This document shows positions 34,180 through 44,005 of a stretch of DNA of 64,000 nucleotides, in pieces; the stretch's first letter is position 1; each line of letters starts with the position of its first letter. The stretch lies in the NCBI RefSeq assembly GCF_050717635.1, contig NZ_JBOITO010000036.1, forward strand, positions 62,001-126,000. Reading direction: 5' to 3'. The notes under the pieces are model-generated. The model did no database searches. It was not told the DNA's origin and saw only the letters and a list, made by a program, of their open reading frames with translations. The stretch is from Clostridium_AD sp050717635 (GTDB lineage Bacteria; Bacillota; Clostridia; Clostridiales; Clostridiaceae). Both the position numbers and the translations under genes were made by a program.

Positions 34180-35859
34180 TTACTTCAATAAATAAACTCT
34201 TGCTTCATAGGGTCTAAGATTAATTTTATCTATTGACTCAGATTCTACTATATAATTTGAAATTAAAAGTTCCTTATGGTCATATTTTATGTTAATTGGA
34301 AGAGAAAATCCAGCCGTATTCTCATGAAAATTACATATTACTAAAAGAATCTCATCCGCTAACTTTCTTATATATGCGTAAATATCCTTGTTATCCTTTA
34401 ATATTAAGGCATATTCTCCATGTACTATTATTTCATTATTTTTTCTTAACGCAATTAGTTTTTTGTAGTAATTCAAAATAGAATTTTCATCTTGTAATTG
34501 AACCATCACATTTATATGTTCATAATTTGGATTTACCTTTATCCAAGGTGTACCCTCAGTAAACCCTGCATTTTTTTTATCATTCCATTGGAAAGGGGTT
34601 CTTGCGTTATCTCTTCCTCTTTTATAAATACAATCCATAACTTCGTCATGAGCTTTTTTACCACTTTCAGTAAGTTCTTTATAAGCATTTAAAGATTCAA
34701 TGTCTTTATAGTCATTAATACTATCAAATTTAACATTAGTCATACCTATTTCTTCCCCTTGGTAAACATAAGGGGTTCCTTTCAACATATGAAGATAAGT
34801 TGCTAACATTTTTGCAGATTGAGTTCTATATTCAGTATCATTTCCAAAACGTGAAACCATTCTAGGTTGGTCATGATTATTTAAATATAGACTATTCCAC
34901 CCTTTACCTTCAAGTTCAACTTGCCATTTGGACATGATTTTCTTAAATTCACTAAGGTCAAAAGTTGTAGTTCCCCACTTTCCGTCTGGTCCATCTCCTA
35001 TATCCATATGTTCAAATTGAAACACCATATTCAATTCATTTCTCTCTGTTCCTACATACTCAATAGCCTCTGCAGGAGTTACCCCTGGTGTCTCTCCAAC
35101 TGTAATGGTGTCATACTTACTCAATACTTCTCTATTCATTTCCTTTAAATAATCATGAACCGCTGGATGGTTTTTTGTGAATTCACTTGGATCGGCAAGC
35201 ACATTACTTCCGATTGCGATAGCATCAGGATAATTTTGATCCTTTCCAATCATATTGATGACATCCATACGAAAACCATCAATACCTTTATCTAACCACC
35301 ATTCCATCATCCCAAAGATTTCACTTCTTAGAGTTTCATTTTCCCAGTTTAAATCCGGTTGTTTTTTTGAAAAAGAGTGCATGTAATACATTTGTGTTTG
35401 CTTATCAAATTCCCAGGCAGAACCACCAAAACATCCACCCCAATTGTTTGGAGGCAAACCATCTTTTCCATCTTTCCAAATATAATAATCTCTATATTTA
35501 TTTCTTTTACATTTTCTGCTTTCTATAAACCACTTATGTTCATCGGAACTGTGATTAACAACAAGATCCATCATTATCTTGATTTTTCTATTATGCGATT
35601 CTTGCAGCAATATATCAAAATCCTCCATAGTTCCAAATTCTTTCATTATGCCCTTATAATTGCTTATATCGTAGCCATTATCATCGTTTGGAGACTCAAA
35701 AACAGGTGATAGCCATATTACATCAATTCCAAGCTCCACAAGATAATCAAGTTTCTGAATTATTCCTCTTATGTCTCCGATGCCGTCTCCGTCACTATCT
35801 TTAAAGCTCCTTGGATAAATCTGATAAACTACACTTTCTTTCCACCAATTTTTATTCAT
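34180..35859 (-). CDS. GH13 alpha-glucosidase (oligo-1,6-glucosidase type)
   Basis: This 559-residue cytoplasmic enzyme has GH13 regions: WWKESVVYQIYPRSF at the N-terminus, DLVVNHSSDEHKWF, the nucleophile in GFRMDVINMI, the acid/base in TVGETPG and NNHDQPR. The sequence resembles MalL-type enzymes that cleave isomaltose, sucrose or short maltosides after uptake. It is the last gene of the second sugar ABC operon, 15 bases after the permease gene. Exact linkage cannot be decided. Confidence 0.92.
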   Translation of the reverse strand: MNKNWWKESVVYQIYPRSFKDSDGDGIGDIRGIIQKLDYLVELGIDVIWLSPVFESPNDDNGYDISNYKGIMKEFGTMEDFDILLQESHNRKIKIMMDLVVNHSSDEHKWFIESRKCKRNKYRDYYIWKDGKDGLPPNNWGGCFGGSAWEFDKQTQMYYMHSFSKKQPDLNWENETLRSEIFGMMEWWLDKGIDGFRMDVINMIGKDQNYPDAIAIGSNVLADPSEFTKNHPAVHDYLKEMNREVLSKYDTITVGETPGVTPAEAIEYVGTERNELNMVFQFEHMDIGDGPDGKWGTTTFDLSEFKKIMSKWQVELEGKGWNSLYLNNHDQPRMVSRFGNDTEYRTQSAKMLATYLHMLKGTPYVYQGEEIGMTNVKFDSINDYKDIESLNAYKELTESGKKAHDEVMDCIYKRGRDNARTPFQWNDKKNAGFTEGTPWIKVNPNYEHINVMVQLQDENSILNYYKKLIALRKNNEIIVHGEYALILKDNKDIYAYIRKLADEILLVICNFHENTAGFSLPINIKYDHKELLISNYIVESESIDKINLRPYEARVYLLK

Positions 35860-35874
35860 GAAATCTCCTTCTTC

Positions 35875-36702
35875 CTATTGTTTTATTGCTCCGCTTGTAA
35901 CTCCACTTATGATGAATTTTTGAGCAAATATATACACTATTACTATTGGTGCTAATGCTAACAAATATGATGCAAAAGCTAAATTATAGTTTGTACTAAA
36001 TTGTCCTTGAAATACATATTGTACTAGAGGTAAAGTTGCCTGCTCAGGCTTACTTAATATAATAAGTGGAAGTAAGAAGTCATTCCAACATGCTAAAAAT
36101 TGTAATATTCCTACAGTCGCGTTTATTGGTTTTAATAGTGGAAATATTATACGGAAAAATATTTGCCAAGTGGAAGCCCCATCTAATGTAGCCGCTTCTT
36201 CAAGTGATTTAGGAAGTGTTTTTAAATATCCTACATATAAGAAAATATTAAAGGGCAGTCCATACACAATATATAATATTATAATTCCTGGTACATTATC
36301 TAGACCAAATGAACTGACTTGTTTTACCAGCGGTAACATTATAATTTGAAAAGGTACAAACATAGCGCTTAAAAAATAGTAGTAAATCGCGTTAAAAAAC
36401 TTAACTTCTCTATTTCTAGCTATTGCATAAGCAACCATTGAATTTGAGATTATAATAAATGACACAGAAATTAAGGTTATTACTGCGCTGTTCCTAAATG
36501 CATAAAAGAAATTTGTTATTTTAATTGCTTCTGTAAAGTTTTCAAAATGAAGAGTTGTAGGGAATGAAAGCACAGATTTAATCATGTCCTCAGGAGACTT
36601 TAATGCAGTGCTTATTAAAATATATAATGGAAACAATATAAATAATCCTGCTAGTATCATCATTATTATAGTCAGAACTAAGCTAAACTTTTTTTTCTTC
36701 AT
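35875..36702 (-). CDS. Sugar ABC transporter permease, MalG type
   Basis: The 275-residue protein has six helices and the EAA loop EEAATLDGASTWQIFFRIIFP. Its start shares one base with the stop of the partner permease. It belongs to the alpha-glucoside operon. Confidence 0.9.
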   Translation of the reverse strand: MKKKKFSLVLTIIMMILAGLFILFPLYILISTALKSPEDMIKSVLSFPTTLHFENFTEAIKITNFFYAFRNSAVITLISVSFIIISNSMVAYAIARNREVKFFNAIYYYFLSAMFVPFQIIMLPLVKQVSSFGLDNVPGIIILYIVYGLPFNIFLYVGYLKTLPKSLEEAATLDGASTWQIFFRIIFPLLKPINATVGILQFLACWNDFLLPLIILSKPEQATLPLVQYVFQGQFSTNYNLAFASYLLALAPIVIVYIFAQKFIISGVTSGAIKQ

Positions 36703-37577
36703 TACAATTCAACCTCCCTTTTGGTAAGTACTTTCATTTGAAAAAGTGAGATCGTTACAATTACAATAAAGTAAATTACAGCATTTGCAGATTGATATGA
36801 AAAATTACTTCCGGAGAACCCGAAATGGAAAATTACATAAGCAATTGATTGTGTAGCATTACCAGGTCCTCCCCCAGTCAATGCCACTATTTGATCAAAT
36901 ACCATTAAAGAATTTTTCAAACTCAGCACCATATTAATTGTAAAAAAAGGAGCTATCAAAGGAAAGGTTATTTTCATAAATGTTTGCCATTTATTGGCAC
37001 CATCAATATTGCTTGCTTCGTAAATGTCTTGGTCTATAGTTTGAAGTCCTGATATATATATTATTGTACTAAAGGCAATAGCCTGCCACGATGCCACAAA
37101 CACTATGCCCATCCAAGCAAGCTTAGGGTTTCCCAATATATTCGAACTTAATATGTCAATATTAAGAAAAGCTCCAAATTGTGGTAATAAATGAGCAAAT
37201 ACGTAATTAAATATGTATCCCACTATTAAAACTCCTAATATATTTGGCAAAAAGAATATTGCTCTTAGAGCATTTTTAAACTTAATAGCTGAATTTAGAC
37301 CAATGGCTATAGCTAAGCTTACAATGTTAATAATTATCGTACAAATTATTGCAAATTTAAAGGTAAAACCATATGAATTTCTAATAGTGTCATCCTTAAA
37401 TACATTTATAAAGTTTTGAAAACCTATGAAATTCCAATCACTATACCCGTTCCAATCAGTAAAGCTATAAAAGATACCTTTTATAAATGGTAGTGTGTGA
37501 AAAGTAAAAAATAAAATAACTGCTGGAATTGTCATCATATAAAATACCATACGTTTGTTTTTTTTCAAATTATTCAC
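36702..37577 (-). CDS. Sugar ABC transporter permease, MalF type
   Basis: The 291-residue membrane protein carries the EAA loop YEASNIDGANKWQTFMKITFP. It follows the binding-protein gene after a long hairpin. The operon has no ATPase gene and probably uses the shared MsiK-type subunit. Confidence 0.9.
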   Translation of the reverse strand: MNNLKKNKRMVFYMMTIPAVILFFTFHTLPFIKGIFYSFTDWNGYSDWNFIGFQNFINVFKDDTIRNSYGFTFKFAIICTIIINIVSLAIAIGLNSAIKFKNALRAIFFLPNILGVLIVGYIFNYVFAHLLPQFGAFLNIDILSSNILGNPKLAWMGIVFVASWQAIAFSTIIYISGLQTIDQDIYEASNIDGANKWQTFMKITFPLIAPFFTINMVLSLKNSLMVFDQIVALTGGGPGNATQSIAYVIFHFGFSGSNFSYQSANAVIYFIVIVTISLFQMKVLTKREVEL

Positions 37578-37597
37578 GCTCCTTATAACTTTGATAA

Positions 37598-37640
37598 TTA
37601 TGTATAGAGAAATAAGTTTGACTTATTTCTCTATACATAA
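37598..37640 (-). promoter_or_regulatory. Long intercistronic hairpin
   Basis: Perfect 20-base arms with a three-base loop lie between the binding-protein gene and the permease genes, as in the galactoside operon. No long T run follows, so partial termination or mRNA protection is likely. Confidence 0.8.
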
Positions 37641-37646
37641 CTACAT

Positions 37647-38888
37647 TTATTTTTTATTGTTCTTATCATATTCTGTATCAAGTTGTTTTAGGAACGCTAC
37701 TTTATCTTTATTTGTAAGGAAGCCCTGTAGAATTGATGCTGCATCTAAACCAGTTGGATAATAATGGTCAGGGAAACTTCCAATTTCACCATCTTCAAAG
37801 CTCTTTGATAAATCTGTAACACTTTCATCCTTTTGAACTACATCCTTAACAGCTGAAAATGCAAATTGATCCGTTATATATTTTTGTGCATTTTCCTTTT
37901 GCAACATAAACTCAATGAACTTTTTAGCTTCTACAGGATGTTTAGAACTTTTTGTTATCGCTAATAATACATCTACACCTGAAGTAATCTTATTCTTTGA
38001 GACGTCATTTGTTGATGGAAATGGGAACATCCCAAGTTTCATATTTGGGTTTGCTTTTTTTATATCTGCAATAGCCCAATTGCCTTGAAGATACATTGCT
38101 GATTTACCTTGAGCAAAAGCTAAATTACCATCGCTGTATCCCATTCCATATATGTCCTTTTGACCATACTTAATAATTTCAAGCATTTTATCTGCTACTT
38201 CTGAATGAGTATCTACAAAAGTAGTTTTGTCTGCTTTTCTATCATTACGGAAGGTATCAGGTATTATGTTTCCAGCTAGCGGGTTCCAGAAACACATTGC
38301 GGTCCATGCATCTTTAAGTGTGAGATACATTGGAATTTCCCCACTATTTTTTATTTTTTCAGAAAGCGAAATAAATTCATCCCAAGTTTTTGGGATTTCA
38401 AGTCCTAGTTCTGTAAATTTTTCTTTGTTATACAAAATACCACTGGCATTTGTTGCGTAAGGTACTCCATATGATTTTTCATCTCCATTTGTTAAAAGGT
38501 CTTTCATTTGATCCACATAAGCCATCTGTATGTTATCCATAAAACTTTCTGAGCTAAGATCTAATAAAATCCCATTAGTTGCAAGTTCACCATATAAATT
38601 GTCTCCACCCATACTTAACACATCAGGCATATCATTTTTAGTAAGTCTTGTTTTTAAAACTGTTGCTGAATCTGGTGGAACGTTAAGAACGATCTTAATG
38701 TTAGGATTTTTAGTTTGGAAGTCAACAACCATCTTTTCATATATTGCCTTATTTTCTGCTTTACTGGAAAATACCTCAATTTCTACTTTACCATCATCAC
38801 TAGGTTTATTAGAACATCCTGCTAATAAAGAAGACCCTAGTGCTACAGTAAGCACCATCGATAATATAGCTTTAGATTTTTTGTTCAT
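37647..38888 (-). CDS. Sugar-binding lipoprotein of the alpha-glucoside ABC system
   Basis: The 413-residue protein has a lipoprotein signal (LLAGC) and a CUT1 solute-binding fold (VEIEVFSSKAENKAIYEKMV, later IPKTWDEFISLSEKIK). It feeds the two permeases encoded downstream. Its promoter overlaps a LacI-type operator. Confidence 0.92.
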   Translation of the reverse strand: MNKKSKAILSMVLTVALGSSLLAGCSNKPSDDGKVEIEVFSSKAENKAIYEKMVVDFQTKNPNIKIVLNVPPDSATVLKTRLTKNDMPDVLSMGGDNLYGELATNGILLDLSSESFMDNIQMAYVDQMKDLLTNGDEKSYGVPYATNASGILYNKEKFTELGLEIPKTWDEFISLSEKIKNSGEIPMYLTLKDAWTAMCFWNPLAGNIIPDTFRNDRKADKTTFVDTHSEVADKMLEIIKYGQKDIYGMGYSDGNLAFAQGKSAMYLQGNWAIADIKKANPNMKLGMFPFPSTNDVSKNKITSGVDVLLAITKSSKHPVEAKKFIEFMLQKENAQKYITDQFAFSAVKDVVQKDESVTDLSKSFEDGEIGSFPDHYYPTGLDAASILQGFLTNKDKVAFLKQLDTEYDKNNKK

Positions 38889-38935
38889 TTTTATACCCCC
38901 TATAATTTTGTTTTTTAATACATGTCTATAAATTA

Positions 38936-38972
38936 ATTATACCATTTATCATAATTTTAGTTAATCGATTAC
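38936..38972 (-). promoter_or_regulatory. Promoter with overlapping LacI operator
   Basis: TTAACT (38964-38959) and TATAAT (38941-38936) are 17 bases apart. The palindrome GTTAATCGATTAC (38960-38972) overlaps the -35 box. A near-identical site (12 of 13) precedes the LacI gene at 40028-40040. Confidence 0.7.
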
Positions 38973-38991
38973 GTAAATAATATAAAAAACA

Positions 38992-40008
38992 TCAAAGTTT
39001 TTTAACCGTTTTTCTTTCAATTATTTCAAAAGGCATTATTATGCTCTCACTTTGTTTGCCAGTAGCAATAGTTTTAATTAACATTTCAACTGACTTTTGA
39101 CCCATGTCATAGGCTGGTTGCGCTATTGTTGTTAAAGGTGGATACGACATTTCTGCTACTTTCGTGTTGTCATAACCTATTATAGATAAATCCTTTGGAA
39201 TTTCTATACCTTTTTTGTGAGCTATGGACATTGCACCAACTGCAATATCATCACAAGAAGCAAAAATTGCAGTGAATTCACTTTTTTCACTTAGAAGATC
39301 TTCCATGGCCTTTTTACCTTCTTCAAAACTGAAACCATTATGTTTTATAAGACTTTCATTAATGGGAATGCTATGTTCCTTTAATGCTTGAATATATCCT
39401 TCAAAACGAGGTATCCCTGCAACTGGGTCCTCTTTCTCTCCGCCAAGCATGGCTATTTTAGTATGTCCATATTCTATCAAATAACTAGTAGCCGCATAGG
39501 AGGCCTTAAAATCATCCACCTTAATATATGGAATAGGAAACCTCGGTGATAGAGTCGATAGAAGGATGCAAGGTATTTTAGTGTCCACAATATCCTTATC
39601 GTACATATCTTTAGGCGATAAACTGCAAACAATAATGCCATCTACCTGCCTTTCAGATAACACATTCAAATAATGAGGAGTCAAAATTGATTTACGACCA
39701 GTATTACAAATAAAAACGCTGTAATTATGTTTATGTGCCATATCCTCAATACCACTTAAAATTTCCACGTAAAATGTAGTTTCAACTTTAGGTATTAATA
39801 CCCCTATAGTGTGGGTAGTTCTAGTCCTCAAAGTCCTGGCAATAGCATTTCGCTTATAACCCATTTCTTCTACAACCTTAGTGACATTTAGTCTTGTTTC
39901 CTCAGAATACCCGCCTAAATCATTAAGGATTCTAGAAACAGTAGCTACAGAAACTTTTGCCTGTTCTGCAACGTTTTTAATTGTTGGTTTATTAATTATT
40001 TTGTTCAT
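38992..40008 (-). CDS. LacI-family regulator of the alpha-glucoside operon
   Basis: This protein of about 338 residues begins with a LacI helix-turn-helix (TIKNVAEQAKVSVATVSRILN) and has a sugar-binding effector domain. It lies immediately upstream of the binding-protein gene on the same strand. The ATG at 40008 is preferred; a GTG at 40020 sits directly on the AAAGG site. Matching operators before its own gene and before the operon point to repression of both. Confidence 0.88.
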   Translation of the reverse strand: MNKIINKPTIKNVAEQAKVSVATVSRILNDLGGYSEETRLNVTKVVEEMGYKRNAIARTLRTRTTHTIGVLIPKVETTFYVEILSGIEDMAHKHNYSVFICNTGRKSILTPHYLNVLSERQVDGIIVCSLSPKDMYDKDIVDTKIPCILLSTLSPRFPIPYIKVDDFKASYAATSYLIEYGHTKIAMLGGEKEDPVAGIPRFEGYIQALKEHSIPINESLIKHNGFSFEEGKKAMEDLLSEKSEFTAIFASCDDIAVGAMSIAHKKGIEIPKDLSIIGYDNTKVAEMSYPPLTTIAQPAYDMGQKSVEMLIKTIATGKQSESIIMPFEIIERKTVKKL

Positions 40009-40027
40009 AACTTCTAGCACCCTTTCA

Positions 40028-40040
40028 GTAAACGATTAAC
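40028..40040 (-). promoter_or_regulatory. LacI-type operator before the regulator gene
   Basis: The minus strand reads GTTAATCGTTTAC, differing at one base from the operator at 38960-38972. It lies just upstream of the ribosome site, suggesting autorepression. Confidence 0.65.
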
Positions 40041-40171
40041 CTAGTTACAATTTACCATATAAAAGTATTTTTGTCTATATATTTTGTGATTAAATTTAAT
40101 TATTTAATACATAAATAAATTTCAAAACTAATATATTAGTATTAAATTGCAAATGTTATGGAGGCGTTAGT

Positions 40172-40420
40172 TTGAAAAAAATTTTCATAAAAGAACTTTC
40201 AATGGTAATTATAATAATTACAATAAGCATAATAGGAATATTAAAGTTAAATGATACTATTGATTATCAAATAAGATTAACTAATATAAAAAAATTCATA
40301 GTAACGCGGGATTACGATGAGGCAGAAAAACGTATTAGAGCTGGTGATTTAAAATTCAAAGATATCAGTATTCTACAAGAAAAGATAAAGGCGGGAAAAG
40401 AAGCGCAAAATATGAAGTGA
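40172..40420 (+). CDS. Small single-span membrane protein
   Basis: The 82-residue product has one N-terminal hydrophobic helix (about 10-25) and a charged, helical remainder (YDEAEKRIRAGDLKFKDIS) that resembles one tetratricopeptide-like helix pair. A TTG start follows GGAGG by seven bases. A terminator follows. Function unknown. Confidence 0.6.
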   Translation: MKKIFIKELSMVIIIITISIIGILKLNDTIDYQIRLTNIKKFIVTRDYDEAEKRIRAGDLKFKDISILQEKIKAGKEAQNMK

Positions 40421-40440
40421 AGGATATTTTCCTAAAAGTT

Positions 40441-40482
40441 CACAGTAAACTTAGCATAGGTAACATCACTAAGTTTACTGTG
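40441..40482. terminator. Bidirectional terminator
   Basis: CACAGTAAACTTAG and CTAAGTTTACTGTG form a 14-bp stem between convergent genes. Confidence 0.8.
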
Positions 40483-40487
40483 ATTGT

Positions 40488-41906
40488 TTAATTTACATTA
40501 ATCGCATGTTCACCATCTGAATGTGCTGTGAATTTGGATATAACAACCATCATCACAAGTGTTAATGGGAATGCTATATATATTGGCGGCATACCATATG
40601 GAGAACCTAATACTGCCCATACCACAGAGCCTATTCCTCCCACCAAAAGACTCCAAAATGCCGCTTCTGAAGTTGAGCCCTTCCAAAACAGTCCAAGCAT
40701 TGCAGGCCAGAAAATTGCTGCATTAAACTGGTATGCGTACATCATTAGCTTTAATATTTGAGGGATATATAATGCAATTGATAATGATAATATTCCAATA
40801 ATAATTATAGTAACTTTCCCTGTTTTTATAATTTGCTTATCCGTTATATCTGGCTTTATGTAACCTTTAACAATATCATTACAAAAAACTGTTGTTGCAC
40901 ACATTAGTCCGCTGTCAGCTGTTGACATTATTGCAGCTGTTAAAGCTGATACAATTATGCCGGTAACTCCTGCAGGCAATGCTTTAACAATGAACGTTGT
41001 AAATACGAGCTCACTTTCTAATCCAGGATATAGCACCGCTGCTGTCATGCCCAAAAGACATATAAAAAACCCAAATAATGGCCATATTAGAAGGCCTGAA
41101 AATGCATATGCTTTACGGACAGTTTTTAAATCTTTGGCTGCAAATATCCTCTGCCATGTGATCATAGAAATTAGGTAAGACGGTACCATAGCAATAAACC
41201 ACTTGATAACTGTTGCAGTAGGTACACCCCCTACACTAAAGAAACTACGCGGCAAGTTCTGATATAGTGATGAAAACCCACCAACCTTTATAATACCTAA
41301 GGGTACTCCAATTATAAATATTCCAAAAACAATTACAGCTACCTGTATAACATCAGTATCTATAACTGAATTAAGCCCCCCCAAAGCTGTATATGCAATA
41401 ACAACTGACCCCGAAATCCATGCCGCTGTAGTAAGTTCCATGCCGGTAACCGCACTAATTATTGCTGCTCCTCCAACTATTTGTGTTCCCACAAAAGTTA
41501 CATTTGCAAATATAACCATTATCGAACCTAAAAGGCTTGCTCTCTTATCATACCTGTATCCTAAAAAATGTGCAGAAGAAACAAACTTCATCTTATCCGC
41601 AAGAGGTTTAAGCTTTTTAGATAAAACGAATGCTACGATCCATGCTCCTAGTAGTGAGCTAAATACTAACCAACTTGCCCCAAAACCCACACTATAAGCC
41701 ATCCCCACTGTAGCAATTACATAACCTGCACCTATATCTGTTGACGTAACCGTTCCAAATAATCTAATAAAACCTACATTTCTTCCAGCTACTAAGAATT
41801 CTTCTGAGGTCTTCGTCTTATTGGAATAATATACTCCTACTCCCAACATGGCCATAAAATAAAAAATCATTATCATGGTATCAAAAATCATCCACGAGCT
41901 ATGCAT
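40488..41906 (-). CDS. Sodium:solute symporter (SSS family)
   Basis: This 472-residue membrane protein has about 13 helices. The N-terminal signature SNKTKTSEEFLVAGRNVG and the TDIGAGYVIATVG stretch mark the sodium/solute symporter family (proline, pantothenate, sugars and others). It is a single-gene unit with its own ribosome site. The substrate cannot be deduced; the closely spaced sugar operons are no proof of a sugar role. Confidence 0.88.
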   Translation of the reverse strand: MHSSWMIFDTMIMIFYFMAMLGVGVYYSNKTKTSEEFLVAGRNVGFIRLFGTVTSTDIGAGYVIATVGMAYSVGFGASWLVFSSLLGAWIVAFVLSKKLKPLADKMKFVSSAHFLGYRYDKRASLLGSIMVIFANVTFVGTQIVGGAAIISAVTGMELTTAAWISGSVVIAYTALGGLNSVIDTDVIQVAVIVFGIFIIGVPLGIIKVGGFSSLYQNLPRSFFSVGGVPTATVIKWFIAMVPSYLISMITWQRIFAAKDLKTVRKAYAFSGLLIWPLFGFFICLLGMTAAVLYPGLESELVFTTFIVKALPAGVTGIIVSALTAAIMSTADSGLMCATTVFCNDIVKGYIKPDITDKQIIKTGKVTIIIIGILSLSIALYIPQILKLMMYAYQFNAAIFWPAMLGLFWKGSTSEAAFWSLLVGGIGSVVWAVLGSPYGMPPIYIAFPLTLVMMVVISKFTAHSDGEHAINVN

Positions 41907-42062
41907 ATGCTACCTCCTTTGTATAATAATAAGATTGTAATTTAAATAGAGTTATGCATTTATTATGAATGAATAATCATAATATGTCAATCAAACTATT
42001 TTATGGCATTTAGGAGTCGTATTGGAGCTAATCATGGTTTTTTATGCTTCATATTATCAAAA

Positions 42063-42098
42063 AGTAAAAAAGTAGTATATCTTATTTTCAACTACTTG
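42063..42098 (-). terminator. Terminator of the cobalamin operon
   Basis: On the minus strand AAGTAGT and ACTACTT flank an 18-base loop and are followed by T6. It overlaps the end of cobC. The stem is short, so this is tentative. Confidence 0.5.
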
Positions 42099-42682
42099 TT
42101 AATTTTTTTAATAATAGTTAAATCCTCTTGAATTTCAAACAATGTAAACATACCAAATTCAAAATTAAATGCCCAATAATCAGATACCTTCATATTAAGC
42201 AGTACTATTGATATTATTCTTAAAGTTCCTTGATGACAAACTAGTAAAATTGTTTTATCTTTATATTTTTCAAGTATGTCGCATAGACACTTCTTAACTC
42301 TTTTATATAATCCACTAAAACTCTCTCCTTCAGGTATACAGAAGTTCTCCCAGTCTTGAACCCAGCAGTTCCAATCTTCATTATATTTCTCTTCAATATC
42401 CTTATAATAAAGTTCTTCCCATTTACCAAAATTAAGTTCCTTAAGATCCTCGTATTTTATAATGCATTCACGTTTTAAATCACCTATTATCTCTGCTGAG
42501 TTTAATGCTCTTTCAAGTGAACTTGAAATCACCACATCAAAATTAACATTACATAGTTTATCCCTAAGTTCTTCACATTGTTTTACTCCATTTTGCGTTA
42601 GTGGCACATCCGTCCACCCATAATATACTTTATCTTTATTTGATTTGGTTTCTCCATGCCTTGCCATATAAAAGTTGATCAT
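42092..42682 (-). CDS. cobC: Alpha-ribazole phosphatase-like histidine phosphatase
   Basis: The 196-residue protein has the phosphoglycerate-mutase signature ARHGETKSN with the catalytic histidine near residue 9, a central ELNFGKWEELYYKD segment and a second histidine in LVCHQGTLR. CobC dephosphorylates alpha-ribazole phosphate or cobalamin phosphate in nucleotide-loop assembly. Its start overlaps the end of cobS by four bases, supporting that role over a general phosphatase. Confidence 0.85.
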   Translation of the reverse strand: MINFYMARHGETKSNKDKVYYGWTDVPLTQNGVKQCEELRDKLCNVNFDVVISSSLERALNSAEIIGDLKRECIIKYEDLKELNFGKWEELYYKDIEEKYNEDWNCWVQDWENFCIPEGESFSGLYKRVKKCLCDILEKYKDKTILLVCHQGTLRIISIVLLNMKVSDYWAFNFEFGMFTLFEIQEDLTIIKKINK

Positions 42683-43425
42683 AACAATAAAAACCTTTGA
42701 ATAATAATAAAGACCACCAGTATAAATATTTCACTTATTTCGTTTGCAGCTCCAAGTATGTCACCTGATATAATACCTAATCTTTTTAATATGTAATTTC
42801 TAAAAATAATCATTAGTAAAACATTTAGTCCAATAATTATAAGTGCCATATGACCTAAAATTAAAAAAGATGGTATTACACAAATGAGTAATGTAATCAA
42901 TATATTTTTTATTGATACTTTACCAACAAAAAGACTTCCAAGCCCACTTTCTCTTTTAGGAGATATATAGGCTAGTACTGCCACCATGGTTTTTGAAATA
43001 ATTGTTGTTATTAATATTACTTTTACAATATTTTTGTCGAGAACACTGCTAAGTAGTGTAATTCTAAGGATTAAGTCAAACAATATAGCAACAGCACCAT
43101 TTGTGCCAAGGCGGCTATCCTTCATAATCTCAAGCATTCTTTCTTTTTTTCTAGCAGAATAAATTCCATCACAGGTATCAGCAAGTCCATCTACATGAAG
43201 CGCCCCAGTGATAAGCACATTTGCTAAAACAACCATAACTACAGGAAATAAACCAGTAGTTATCTTCGAAAATAACAAATATGTTAATACGTTAACTATA
43301 GCAATAACTAAACCAACAATAGGAAAATATACTATCCCCTTTGCAAAATCATCATCTTTTATATCTATCTCCATATTAATTGGTATTCTTGTAAAAAACT
43401 GAATCATTAGTATAAATTTCTTCAT
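42679..43425 (-). CDS. cobS: Adenosylcobinamide-GDP ribazoletransferase
   Basis: This 248-residue membrane enzyme has the CobS signature GALHVDGLADTCDGIYSARKK plus several hydrophobic helices. It joins AdoCbi-GDP with alpha-ribazole (phosphate) in the last step of cobalamin assembly. It lies seven bases after cobU and overlaps cobC. Confidence 0.93.
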   Translation of the reverse strand: MKKFILMIQFFTRIPINMEIDIKDDDFAKGIVYFPIVGLVIAIVNVLTYLLFSKITTGLFPVVMVVLANVLITGALHVDGLADTCDGIYSARKKERMLEIMKDSRLGTNGAVAILFDLILRITLLSSVLDKNIVKVILITTIISKTMVAVLAYISPKRESGLGSLFVGKVSIKNILITLLICVIPSFLILGHMALIIIGLNVLLMIIFRNYILKRLGIISGDILGAANEISEIFILVVFIIIQRFLLL

Positions 43426-43432
43426 ATCTACC

Positions 43433-43993
43433 TCACTTAATTTTTATAGGAATACCACATACCGTTAAATAAACCTCATCAGTTCTTAAAGCAATATATT
43501 GGTTTATACGTCCTGCAATATCCTTATATATTCTAGATAACTTATTATCAGGAATAATGCCAGATCCCACCTCATTTGTTACAAGTATAACTGTTTGTGT
43601 ATTTATATCCGCTGTGTCTATAAACTCTTTTATCTCGTTTAAAATACTTTTCTCCATAGCATTAATTTCTTCTGAAGTAAGCTCTTCAACATTTTCACCT
43701 ATTAAGTCAAATATAAGATTAGCTATCATCACTGTAATGCAATCTAATAAAATGCATTTAAACGAAATCTCTTCCCTAGAGTAGACTTGTTTTAGATTTC
43801 TATAGTCTTCATAGGTTTCCCAGCTTTTAGGCCTACTTTCCCTATGTTTTCTAACTCTATCTTTCATTTCATCATCAAAGGGAACGCACGTAGCAATATA
43901 AAGTACTTCATCCTCAAATGATTTTGCTAAATTTTCAGCATAGGTGCTTTTTCCACTTCTAGATCCACCTGTAACTAATATTAATTTACCCAT
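43433..43993 (-). CDS. cobU: Adenosylcobinamide kinase/guanylyltransferase
   Basis: The 186-residue bifunctional enzyme has a P-loop LVTGGSRSGKSTYAENLA and the guanylyl-accepting histidine segment MKDRVRKHRESRP. It phosphorylates AdoCbi and transfers GMP. A good GGAGG site precedes the ATG at 43993, next to the stop of the cobT remnant. Confidence 0.93.
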   Translation of the reverse strand: MGKLILVTGGSRSGKSTYAENLAKSFEDEVLYIATCVPFDDEMKDRVRKHRESRPKSWETYEDYRNLKQVYSREEISFKCILLDCITVMIANLIFDLIGENVEELTSEEINAMEKSILNEIKEFIDTADINTQTVILVTNEVGSGIIPDNKLSRIYKDIAGRINQYIALRTDEVYLTVCGIPIKIK

Positions 43994-44005
43994 ATTTATA
44001 GCCTC

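Noticed and set aside
41907..42062. Possible gene or RNA upstream of the symporter
   Set aside because: AT-rich sequence with no convincing frame, promoter pair or structure.
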